Positions 35,381-43,490 of a DNA stretch of 64,000 nt are shown piece after piece. A model generated the notes under the pieces. It did not search any database. It was not told where the DNA came from and saw nothing but the letters and a program-made list of their open reading frames with translations. Every line of letters begins with the position of its first letter. Position 1 is the stretch's first letter. Position numbers and translations under genes: made by a program. This stretch comes from Rhodanobacter sp. C06 (GTDB lineage: Bacteria; Pseudomonadota; Gammaproteobacteria; Xanthomonadales; Rhodanobacteraceae), in assembly GCF_002001105.1 (NCBI RefSeq), contig NZ_MUNP01000070.1, positions 124,001 through 188,000 of the forward strand, in the 5' to 3' direction.

Positions 35381-36463
35381 ATGATCGAGCCACGCCGGTT
35401 GTCCCCGTTCATCGACCTCGCCGCCGTCGAAGCCTGGGATGCTTGGTTCCGTTGGCGCGAGCGCAGCGTGCTGCGCGATGTTTCCATCGAGGACACCTGG
35501 TGGCGGGTAGTCAGCACGCTGGCGTCGGCGGAGCCCAGCCATGAAGAAGCGACATGGCAGGTGCGCTTCATGGACGCCTTGGCCAGCTGGCGATTGCTGC
35601 CTGACGAGCGCGTGCTGGCGAAGATCGGCACCGGCCGGTCCGGCTGGCACGGCGATGTGCTGCACGCCGTGCTGAACGCGGCGTGCTTCGTATCGCCGGA
35701 AGGCGCGCCGCGCGCGACCATCGACTTCGCTGCGCTGGCCGATTGCGCGGCCCTCGCTGTGCGGGCCCTCGACAACGCCGCGCTGCTGGCCGGCCATGTG
35801 GCGACACGGTTCCGAATCGGCATCGTCGGCGTCGCCGACGCACTCGCCCTGCTCGGGCTGGAGTACGACAGCGATGCGGGGCGCGCACAGGCAGCGGCGC
35901 TGGCACGAGCGCTTGCGGAGGGCTGCCTGGGCGGCAGCATCGCGCTCGCCGCGTCGCGGGGAGCCTGCAAGCGCGACGCACGCGGGCTCATCGCGCGCGC
36001 GATGCTGCGCGACGCACCGCGGGACCTGCTGAAGGATGCCGCCCGGCACGGCCTGCGCCACATGCAGCTGACTGCGATCACCTCGCAGCCCCGGCTTGCA
36101 CTGCTGGCCAACGACGTGGCCGACGCCGTCGACCCGCTGCTCGGCGAGAACCATGCGCATGCGATCGAGGCGGCCGACGGGCGACGCACGATACGCTCCT
36201 CCGGCTACGCGCTGAACCTGCTGCGCGGCCACATCGGCCGCCCTGGCGAGCGGCCGGACACGCTGGAACACCAGTCGTGGTTCGCGCAGCTCGCGATGCG
36301 CGCCGCGCTGCAACCTTGGATGGACATCCCCATCGCCTACCCGCTGCTGACGGTGCGTCAACCCGAAGAATCGCAACGGCTGGAGGCCAGGAAACTGACA
36401 GCTCAGCATGGCCTCGGCGAACCAACCTGGCGCAGCTCGGCGGAGTTGCAGGCGATCCAGTAG
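35381..36463 (+). CDS. Ribonucleotide-reductase-like protein, function unknown
   Basis: 360 residues from ATG 35381. The segment RFRIGIVGVADALALLGLEYDS resembles the conserved RIGLGVMGLADML block of class II/I ribonucleotide reductase large chains, and CAALAVRALDNAA resembles the helix before it. The start (LSPFIDLAAVEAWDAWFRWRE) also recalls RNR-type proteins. At 360 residues it is far shorter than a working large subunit (600-800), and the radical/active-site Cys pattern is not evident; the only Cys are in NAACFVS, LADCAAL, EGCLGG and GACKR. It is divergent from the Crp/Fnr gene under an FNR-type box. It may be a degenerate RNR module with a regulatory or binding role; moderate certainty. 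Confidence 0.6.
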   Translation: MIEPRRLSPFIDLAAVEAWDAWFRWRERSVLRDVSIEDTWWRVVSTLASAEPSHEEATWQVRFMDALASWRLLPDERVLAKIGTGRSGWHGDVLHAVLNAACFVSPEGAPRATIDFAALADCAALAVRALDNAALLAGHVATRFRIGIVGVADALALLGLEYDSDAGRAQAAALARALAEGCLGGSIALAASRGACKRDARGLIARAMLRDAPRDLLKDAARHGLRHMQLTAITSQPRLALLANDVADAVDPLLGENHAHAIEAADGRRTIRSSGYALNLLRGHIGRPGERPDTLEHQSWFAQLAMRAALQPWMDIPIAYPLLTVRQPEESQRLEARKLTAQHGLGEPTWRSSAELQAIQ

Positions 36464-36471
36464 CGCTGCGC

Positions 36472-38874
36472 TCAGCGCAATATGCCCGCCTCGGGAGACG
36501 CCCATGCCCATTCGCGCACTTCCGGCAGGTCCATGCCGTGCTCGCAGATGTAGCGGCGGTGCTCGGTCAGCTTGTCCAGCAGTTTCTGTTTGAGGTAGAC
36601 GGTCCGCGAGGCGAGCCCGGGCAAGCGCTCGATCGCATCCATCACCAGGTGGAAGCGATCCAGCCCGTTCAGCACCGTCATGTCGAACGGGGTGGTGATC
36701 GCCCCCTCTTCCTTGTACCCATGCACGTGCAGGTTGTCGTGGTTGCGCCGCCGGTAAGTCAGGCGATGGATCAGCGCGGGGTAGCCGTGGTAGGCGAAGA
36801 TCACCGGCCGGTCAGCGGTGAACAGCCGATCGAAATCGCCGTCGCCGAGACCATGCGGGTGCAGGCTAGGTGACTCCAGTTTCATCAGGTCCACGACGTT
36901 GACGACCCGGATCTTCAGCTCCGGGAGGTGGTAGCGAAGGATGGATACGGCAGCCAGCGTCTCCAGGGTCGGCACGTCGCCTGCACAGGCCATCACCACG
37001 TCAGACTCGCCGTCCTGGTCGTTGCTGGCCCATGGCCAGATGCCGATGCCGCGACTGCAATGCTCGACGGCAGCCTCGATGCCCAGCCACTGCGGCGCGG
37101 GATGCTTGCCGGCGACCACCACGTTCACGTAGTGGCGGCTGCGCAGGCAGTGATCCATCACCGAGAGCAGGCAATTGGCGTCCGGCGGCAGGTAGACCCG
37201 CACGATCTCCGCCTTCTTGTTGACCACGTGGTCGATGAAGCCGGGGTCCTGGTGGGTGAAGCCGTTGTGGTCCTGCCGCCACACGTGTGAGGCGAGCAGG
37301 TAGTTGAGCGAGGCGATCGGCCGCCGCCAAGGGATGCGCGAAGTCATCTTCAGCCACTTGGCATGCTGGTTGAACATCGAATCCACGATGTGAATGAATG
37401 CCTCGTAGCAGTTGAACACGCCATGGCGGCCGGTCAGCAGGTAACCCTCCAGCCAACCCTGGCACTGGTGTTCGCTCAGCACCTCCAGCACGCGGCCATC
37501 GCGGGCCAGGAATTCGTCGGTCGGCCGGGTCTCGGCCTCCCATTGGCGATTCGTCACCTCGAACGCGGCCTCCAGACCGTTCGAGATCGTTTCGTCAGGC
37601 CCGAAGATGCGGAAATTGCCCTGGTCCCGGTTGGCGCGGATCACCTCGCGCAGAAAGCCGCCGAGCACGTGGGTATCGCCAATGCCAGCCACGCCCGGCT
37701 CGGCCACCACCGCGGCATGCTTGCGGAAATCGGGCATGCGTAGGTCGTGCAACAGCAGACCGCCGTTGGCATGCGGGCTGGCGCTCATGCGCCGTTCCCC
37801 GCGCGGCGCGAGCCTGCGCAGCTCGGCGCGCAGCCGGCCGCGGGCGTCGAACAGTTCGTCGGGTCGATAGCTGCGCAGCCATGCCTCCAGCGCCGTGAGG
37901 TGCTGCGGCGTGGCGGCGGACACCGGCAACGGCACCTGGTGCGCGCGGAACGTGCCCTCGACCGGCTTGCCGTCGACGATCCGTGGACCGGTCCAGCCCT
38001 TCGGCGACTCGAGCACGATCATGGGCCATGCCGGTCGAGCATGGCTCCTCCCGTCGCGCGCCACGTGCCGGATCCGCCGGATGTCGGCGCAAACCGCATC
38101 GAGCGCCGCCGCCATCATCCGATGCATGGACGCGGGGTGGCGACCGCGCACGAAGTACGGCTTCCAGCCGCAGCCGCGCAGGAATTGCGACAGCTCGCGG
38201 CGAGGAATCCGCGCCAACACGGTGGGATTGGCGATCTTGTAGCCGTTCAGGTGCAGGATCGGCAGCACCGTCCCGTCGCTGACGGGGTTCAGGAACTTGT
38301 TGCCGTGCCAGGACGTGGCCAGCGCGCCGGTCTCGGCCTCGCCGTCGCCGATCACGCAAGCGGCGATCAGGCCCGGGTTGTCGAACACCGCACCGAAGGC
38401 ATGGCTCAACGAATAGCCGAGCTCGCCGCCTTCGTGGATCGAGCCAGGGCACTCAGGCGAAGCGTGGCTGGCGATTCCGCCAGGGAAGGAGAACTGCTTG
38501 AACAGGCGCTGCAGGCCCGCCTCGTCTTCACTGATCTCCGGATAGAGCTCGCTGTACGTACCGTCCAGGTAGGCATTGGCAACCACCGCCGGTCCGCCGT
38601 GTCCGGGACCGGAGAGATAGATCATGTCGAGCTTGTGCTGCCGGATCGCCCGGTTGAGGTGCGCGTAGATGAAATTCTGCCCGGGCGTCGTCCCCCAGTG
38701 GCCGACCAGCGTGTGCTTGACGTGCTCCAGCTTCAGCGGCTCGCGCAACAACGGGTTGGCGCGCAGGTAGATCTGGCCGACCGACAGGTAATTGGCCGCA
38801 CGCCACCAAGCGTCGATGCCCCGCAGGACCTGTGGATCGACCACGTCGCGACGGACTCCGGTTTTCAAGTTCAT
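36472..38874 (-). CDS. xfp: Phosphoketolase (xylulose-5-P/fructose-6-P)
   Basis: 800 residues, full length for the XFP family. Thiamine-diphosphate enzyme that splits xylulose-5-P or fructose-6-P with phosphate to acetyl phosphate plus a triose or tetrose phosphate. Family blocks: [71 protein letters not shown] and [19 protein letters not shown] (TPP site). It is divergent from acetate kinase, which turns the product into acetate and ATP. Box at 38943 and TGATAT at 38915-38920 give a predicted start ~38908 and a 34-nt leader. Confidence 0.95.
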   Translation of the reverse strand: MNLKTGVRRDVVDPQVLRGIDAWWRAANYLSVGQIYLRANPLLREPLKLEHVKHTLVGHWGTTPGQNFIYAHLNRAIRQHKLDMIYLSGPGHGGPAVVANAYLDGTYSELYPEISEDEAGLQRLFKQFSFPGGIASHASPECPGSIHEGGELGYSLSHAFGAVFDNPGLIAACVIGDGEAETGALATSWHGNKFLNPVSDGTVLPILHLNGYKIANPTVLARIPRRELSQFLRGCGWKPYFVRGRHPASMHRMMAAALDAVCADIRRIRHVARDGRSHARPAWPMIVLESPKGWTGPRIVDGKPVEGTFRAHQVPLPVSAATPQHLTALEAWLRSYRPDELFDARGRLRAELRRLAPRGERRMSASPHANGGLLLHDLRMPDFRKHAAVVAEPGVAGIGDTHVLGGFLREVIRANRDQGNFRIFGPDETISNGLEAAFEVTNRQWEAETRPTDEFLARDGRVLEVLSEHQCQGWLEGYLLTGRHGVFNCYEAFIHIVDSMFNQHAKWLKMTSRIPWRRPIASLNYLLASHVWRQDHNGFTHQDPGFIDHVVNKKAEIVRVYLPPDANCLLSVMDHCLRSRHYVNVVVAGKHPAPQWLGIEAAVEHCSRGIGIWPWASNDQDGESDVVMACAGDVPTLETLAAVSILRYHLPELKIRVVNVVDLMKLESPSLHPHGLGDGDFDRLFTADRPVIFAYHGYPALIHRLTYRRRNHDNLHVHGYKEEGAITTPFDMTVLNGLDRFHLVMDAIERLPGLASRTVYLKQKLLDKLTEHRRYICEHGMDLPEVREWAWASPEAGILR

Positions 38875-38942
38875 GGCTCGCCGTGTCCCGTTCCGCCCCA
38901 GCGACGGCGAACGGATATCAGCATGCGGCCATCCCCTCCCAG

Positions 38943-38956
38943 TTGATCTCGATCAA
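38943..38956 (-). promoter_or_regulatory. FNR/Anr-type box between xfp and ackA
   Basis: TTGATCTCGATCAA, a perfect palindrome. On the minus strand TGATAT (38915-38920) is centred 32 bp away, favouring xfp. ackA begins 135 bp to the right and may share the site. Confidence 0.8.
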
Positions 38957-39090
38957 CGCCGTTGCAGGCGAATGACGCAGGCTGGCCGAAAATTCCACCA
39001 TCGCTCGGCTGGCTGCTACCAGCGGCACGATTCGTCACCCGATGCGTTGCCGCGCGCGGCGACGGTGCCCACGACCCGGAAGGTTCGACC

Positions 39091-40260
39091 ATGAAGGAAG
39101 CCATCCTCGCCCTGAACGTCGGATCGTCCAGCCTCAAGCTGGCTGCTTTCGACGCCACCACGCTCGATCCCGTCCTGCGTGCCGGCGTCACCGGCATCGG
39201 GTGCGATGCCCGCGCGACGTTCGAGATGCCCGTGGGCATTCGCCCGGATACGCCTGTGACACCGGCAATCGCAAATATCGAGGAAGCCGCGCACTGGCTG
39301 CTCGATATCCTGCAACGGCATTGCCCGGACCTGCACATCGTCGCGGCTGGCCATCGCGTGGTGCACGGCGGCACGCGATTCGATCGGCCCGTGCGCATCG
39401 ATGCAGCCGTGCTGGCCGGACTGGAGGCGCTGATGCCATTGGCGCCTGCACACCAGCCGGCCGCGATCGCCGTGATCCGCAGCATGAGCATGCGGCTGCC
39501 AGGTACACCGCAGATTGCCTGTTTCGACACAGCCTTCCATCGCACCCAGCCGAAGCTTTCACAGTGGTACGCCCTGCCGCGTGCCATGAGCGAGGCCGGC
39601 ATCGTGCGCATCGGCTTCCACGGAATCTCCTATGAATATGTCGCGAGCGTGCTGTCGGTCATTGCCGGTAGCGCAGCGCACGACAAGGTGGTGGTGGCGC
39701 ATCTCGGCCATGGCGCCAGCGTGTGCGCCATGCGCGACCTGCGCAGCGTCGCGACCAGCATGGGCCTGACACCGCTCGATGGCCTGATGATGGGGACGCG
39801 CTGCGGCGCAATCGATCCGGGCGTGCTGCTGCATCTTTTGCAGGAACAACGGATGGGCGTGCAGGAGCTGGCGGACCTGCTGGGCAACCGCTCCGGCCTG
39901 CTGGGCGTGTCCGGGATCAGCGATGACGTGCAGGTGTTGGAAGCCAGTGACGACCCACGCGCACGCGAAGCCTTGGACATGTTTGCCGAGCGTGCTGCCT
40001 GCACCATCGCTGCACAGGCGCCGCTGCTCGACGGCCTGCAAGCGCTGGTCTTCACCGGCGGCATCGGCGAACACGCCTCGGGCATGCGACGGCGCATCTG
40101 TGATCGACTGGCCTGGCTCGGCCTCACGCTCGACGAGGATGCCAACTTGCGGCATGCGCGACGCATCGATCGGGAAGACGCCTCCGTCCGGGTGTACGTG
40201 ATTCCGACGAACGAGGAGATCGTGATCGCGCGTGCAGTACGCCGAGTCCTGCTTTGCTGA
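39091..40260 (+). CDS. ackA: Acetate kinase
   Basis: 389 residues from ATG 39091 (GGAAGG 8 nt upstream). ASKHA-fold kinase converting acetyl phosphate + ADP to acetate + ATP. Motifs: ALNVGSSSLKLAAFD (phosphate 1), AAGHRVVHGG (catalytic Arg), IGFHGISYEYV, VAHLGHGASVCAM, MMGTRCGAIDPG, LVFTGGIGEHASGMRRRI. It faces xfp across the FNR-type box, so ATP can be made without respiration. Pta at 23.2-24.6 kb completes the acetyl phosphate node. Confidence 0.95.
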   Translation: MKEAILALNVGSSSLKLAAFDATTLDPVLRAGVTGIGCDARATFEMPVGIRPDTPVTPAIANIEEAAHWLLDILQRHCPDLHIVAAGHRVVHGGTRFDRPVRIDAAVLAGLEALMPLAPAHQPAAIAVIRSMSMRLPGTPQIACFDTAFHRTQPKLSQWYALPRAMSEAGIVRIGFHGISYEYVASVLSVIAGSAAHDKVVVAHLGHGASVCAMRDLRSVATSMGLTPLDGLMMGTRCGAIDPGVLLHLLQEQRMGVQELADLLGNRSGLLGVSGISDDVQVLEASDDPRAREALDMFAERAACTIAAQAPLLDGLQALVFTGGIGEHASGMRRRICDRLAWLGLTLDEDANLRHARRIDREDASVRVYVIPTNEEIVIARAVRRVLLC

Positions 40261-40614
40261 GGACGGGAGGCCGGCGACACAGCTTCCCAGATGCTTTCTT
40301 TGCGAGTGGTCCGTCCTGATTCTGGCGAAAACCGTATCGGCTCGCTCTTTGAGACGGTGATCTGACCTCTCAACCAGGATGGAAATCTTTGGCTGAGCCT
40401 TGGTTTGCGATGGGCCCCATCGTTTAAACCAGCGAGCGCAGGTCCGCCCTGTCCTCGATAACGCGGCTTAGTCACCGGCTGCCATGCGGGTACTTGGATC
40501 GCGTACTCAACGCCAGCTGCGAGAAGCTTCAGTTATTTTGCTGCGTCGGCGGTGAGCAACTGCGCCACTCCATCGGTTGGAGTGCTGCACTTCAAAGTTG
40601 AATCCGCCACACGG
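40261..40614. other. Intergenic region at the end of the FNR-boxed island
   Basis: No gene seen. AT content is higher than in the flanks. It contains one copy of the recurring CYCGATAAC motif at 40453-40462, in the same orientation as the copy at 7326 before the island. Confidence 0.5.
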
Positions 40615-40971
40615 TTACCCCTGTTTCCTCGCATTCGATATCGCCAACGCTTCGTAGTAACGCTCCTCGACAAGCCAGCTAGTGCCATGCGGTGGAGGGA
40701 CATCCGACTCGGCAGGTCGTAGCACGTAGACAGTGCTGCAATAGGGGCAGCGCACGCGCCCGCAATCCTGGATGGGCAGGTAGATGCGAGGATGACTATT
40801 CCACAGCGGCGAATCCGGCGTGGGGCAGCACAGCGGCAATTCAGACCACTCCACTTCAACTGGTGCGGTTGATGAATTGCTCAAGGAGTCTGGCACCAAG
40901 GTAATGTCGCCAGCAGTCGTGTTTGCGGTAGTTGCAATGTTCGTTGGCGACAAAGTCATAACGGACCCCAT
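40615..40971 (-). CDS. zf-CHCC zinc-finger domain protein
   Basis: Up to 118 residues from ATG 40971. The C-terminal ~65 residues are the recognisable part: PLCCPTPDSPLWNSHPRIYL followed by CGRVRCPYCSTVYVL, giving the C-H-C-C zinc ligands of the zf-CHCC family (NDUFS6/YfiR-like small proteins). Family proteins are usually 60-75 residues, so the real start may be lower; TTG 40884 would give MSNSSTAPVEVEW but has no clear ribosome-binding site. Role unknown. It stands alone between ackA and the nos cluster. Confidence 0.7.
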   Translation of the reverse strand: MGSVMTLSPTNIATTANTTAGDITLVPDSLSNSSTAPVEVEWSELPLCCPTPDSPLWNSHPRIYLPIQDCGRVRCPYCSTVYVLRPAESDVPPPHGTSWLVEERYYEALAISNARKQG

Positions 40972-41311
40972 GATGAGTTTCTTTGACGCACGAAGCGTCT
41001 TACACGTCGAGCTCGAATGCTCTGATCCAGATCAGCAGCAGCAAACTGACCAGAGAGAAATCGCGGTACGAGGGATGACAGCACGCTGATCTGAATCGAT
41101 TTGTGGGTACACAAGGGGTAGCGTGCGACACATGCTGACGCGCCGCCCGCGTGCGATCTCTGAGCCCCTCGCGGGATGTCCATGCTGCAATGGTCCCAGC
41201 CACGCCTGTGGCGTTCGACCACACATCCCCCACGGACAAGACTGACCGAAGTCAAGAACACTGCTCTTGTGTGCGCACATGATCCGCGCCGTCCACACTG
41301 CGGATGTATCC
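40972..41311. other. Intergenic region upstream of the nos cluster
   Basis: No gene is supported in these 340 bp. They include the divergent promoters of the zinc-finger gene and the nos cluster. An FNR/DNR-like box lies at 41242-41255. Confidence 0.5.
41242..41255 (+). promoter_or_regulatory. Candidate FNR/DNR-type box upstream of the nos cluster
   Basis: CTGACCGAAGTCAA differs from the TTGAC-N4-GTCAA form by one base. CATGAT at 41278-41283 is centred 32 bp away, predicting a start near 41290, 22 nt before the ATG at 41312. Confidence 0.5.
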
Positions 41312-42376
41312 ATGATCAGCTGCGACACCGTCATCATCGGGGCTGGCCCAGTTGGCCTGTTCCAGGTTTTCGAGTTGGGACTGCTGGGGCTGGATGCACA
41401 CGTGGTCGATGCCGTTCCACACGCCGGCGGGCAATGCGTGGAGCTGTACCCGGACAAGCCCATCTACGACATCCCGGCGGTGCCAGTGTGCAGCGGGCGC
41501 GAGTTGATCGATCGCCTGCAGCGGCAGATCCACCCTTTCGCGCCGCAGTTCCACCTGGGTCACACCGTGAGCGCGCTGGAGCGCATGGCGAACGGCCGGT
41601 TCGGACTGCGCACCAGCGACGGACTGGCGTTCGACGCCGGCGCGGTGATCGTCGCCGGCGGCCTGGGCGCGTTCGCGCCGCGCACGCTCGACCTGCCGGA
41701 AGCCGCACCGCTGGTGGGCCGCACGCTGCACTACAAGGTGACGCAGCCGGCGGTGTTCGACGGCCGGGACATCGTGATCGCCGGCGGCGGCGATGCGGCG
41801 CTGGACTGGGCACTGACCCTGGTCGACCACGCGCGCAGCCTGGTGCTGGTGCACCGCTCGTCCAGCTTCCGCGCGGCGCCGGCCAGCGTGGCGCGCATGC
41901 AGGCGCTGTGCGACGACGGCCGCATGCAGCTGTGCGAAGGCGACATCGTGGGCCTGGAGACGGCCGACGGGGCGCTTGCGCAGGTGCGCGTGCGCACGCG
42001 CAGCGGCATGGTCCAGCGCATCGAGTCCTCGCACCTGCTGGTGTTCTGGGGCCTGCATCCCGCGCTGGGGCCGATCGCCGACTGGGGGCTGGCTCTGGAA
42101 CGCCAGCAGCTGGCGGTGGACCCGTCGACGTTCCAGACCTCCGTGCCCGGCGTCTTCGCCGTGGGCGACATCAACACGTACCCGGGCAAGAAGAAGCTGA
42201 TCCTCTCTGGTTTCCACGAGACAGCGCTGTGCGCGTTCGCCGTGCACGCGCATCTGCATCCTGGCGACAAGGCGAACCTGCAGTACACGACCACCAGCCC
42301 GGCGTTGCAACGGCGCCTGGGCGTGCGCGACGCCGTCGGGCATCCGCCGCCACGGGAGGCCGTTGCCTTGGCCTGA
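41312..42376 (+). CDS. Ferredoxin-NADP reductase-like flavoprotein (TrxB type)
   Basis: 354 residues from ATG 41312 (MISCDTVIIGAGPVGLFQVF). FAD-binding GxGxxG at the N-terminus (IIGAGPVG), GGQCVELYPDKPIYDIPA typical of type 2 ferredoxin-NADP+ reductases, NAD(P)-binding IVIAGGGDAALDWALTLVDH, and the C-terminal FAD motif GVFAVGDINTYPGKKKLI. There is no CxxC redox pair, so it is not a thioredoxin reductase. It lies 46 bp before nosX/apbE and is probably the first gene of the nos operon, where it could feed electrons through a ferredoxin to NosR. This position is unusual. Confidence 0.87.
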   Translation: MISCDTVIIGAGPVGLFQVFELGLLGLDAHVVDAVPHAGGQCVELYPDKPIYDIPAVPVCSGRELIDRLQRQIHPFAPQFHLGHTVSALERMANGRFGLRTSDGLAFDAGAVIVAGGLGAFAPRTLDLPEAAPLVGRTLHYKVTQPAVFDGRDIVIAGGGDAALDWALTLVDHARSLVLVHRSSSFRAAPASVARMQALCDDGRMQLCEGDIVGLETADGALAQVRVRTRSGMVQRIESSHLLVFWGLHPALGPIADWGLALERQQLAVDPSTFQTSVPGVFAVGDINTYPGKKKLILSGFHETALCAFAVHAHLHPGDKANLQYTTTSPALQRRLGVRDAVGHPPPREAVALA

Positions 42377-42422
42377 AAACGCGCACCGCCTTCGTCACGC
42401 CTACCGCCACGGGAGTCATTCC

Positions 42423-43490
42423 ATGCAACGCTCCTTCGATCCCGGCGACCTGCGCTCACCCGAGCGCCGGCGCTGGCTGCAACGGACCGGCCGGCTCGCC
42501 TTGGCCGGCGGGCTACTGGCCGGCGGCGGCTGGACGCTGGCCCGGCTCAAGGCGAACCTCTGGCAGGTGCGGCGCGAGCGCACGCTGATGGGCACCTCGG
42601 TCTCCGTCGCCTGCCTTGCCGACGACCGGGAAGCCGCCGGCCTCGCCATCGAGGCGGCGTTTGCGCGCATGGCCATGGCCGCCGCCGAGCTGACCCGCTT
42701 CGATCCGGCCAGCCCGCTCGCGCGCCTCAACCGCGACGGCCAGCTGCACGTAGTGCCCCATCACCTGCACGCGGTGCTGCGCGAGGCCATGGCGCTGTCG
42801 CAGCGGACGCAGGGCGCGTTCGACGCAAGTGTGCTGCCGGTGCTGCGCTACTTCGAGACGCTGCGCGGCATCAGCCGTCTGGACGGCCGAGTAGACGCGC
42901 GTATCGGGCAACGCGAGCGACTGGTCGATTACCGCGCGATCCAGATGGACGCGCTCGGCGTCCGCCTCGGCAAGCCCGGCATGGCGGTCACCCTGGACGG
43001 CATCGCCAAGGGCTACGTGGTGGATCAGGGCGTGGCCGCGCTCAAGGCGCACGGCATCGAGTACGGCCTCGTGGATGCCGGCGGCGACGTGCACGCCTTC
43101 AGCGGCAGCGACCCGAACCGGCACTGGAACGTCGGCATCGTCGATCCGCGGGACACCGGCCGCGTGGCCGCGGTGGTGCAGGTGCGCAACGCCGCGCTCT
43201 CCACCTCGGGCAACTACCGCATCTTCTTCTCCGCCGATCGCCGCCTGTTCCACATCGTCGATCCGCGCTCCGGCTTCTCGCCGCAGGCCTACGCCAGCGT
43301 CACGATGATGGCAGTGCGCTCCGTGCTCGCCGACGGCATGAGCACGGCGGCCTTCTCGCTGGCGCTGCCGCAGGTGGCCGAACAGGCGGCCGCGCAGGAT
43401 CTGCAGTGGCTGGCGATCTCGCGCGACGGCGCGCGGCGCTGGCGCTCGCGGGCGTTGCCGCTGATCGCCGGGGAGGCGCAGGTCGCATGA
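42423..43490 (+). CDS. nosX: FAD:protein FMN transferase (NosX/ApbE)
   Basis: 355 residues from ATG 42423 (GGGAG 9 nt upstream). A Tat-like N-terminus (RRRWLQRTGRLALAGGLLAG) targets it to the periplasm. The ApbE domain shows LMGTSVSVACLADD, LTRFDPASPLARLNRD, AVTLDGIAKGYVVDQG and GLVDAGGDVHAFSG. ApbE enzymes attach FMN to a Thr in partner proteins; here the target is NosR, whose FMN-binding domain is encoded next. Its stop overlaps the nosR ATG (ATGA). Confidence 0.93.
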   Translation: MQRSFDPGDLRSPERRRWLQRTGRLALAGGLLAGGGWTLARLKANLWQVRRERTLMGTSVSVACLADDREAAGLAIEAAFARMAMAAAELTRFDPASPLARLNRDGQLHVVPHHLHAVLREAMALSQRTQGAFDASVLPVLRYFETLRGISRLDGRVDARIGQRERLVDYRAIQMDALGVRLGKPGMAVTLDGIAKGYVVDQGVAALKAHGIEYGLVDAGGDVHAFSGSDPNRHWNVGIVDPRDTGRVAAVVQVRNAALSTSGNYRIFFSADRRLFHIVDPRSGFSPQAYASVTMMAVRSVLADGMSTAAFSLALPQVAEQAAAQDLQWLAISRDGARRWRSRALPLIAGEAQVA

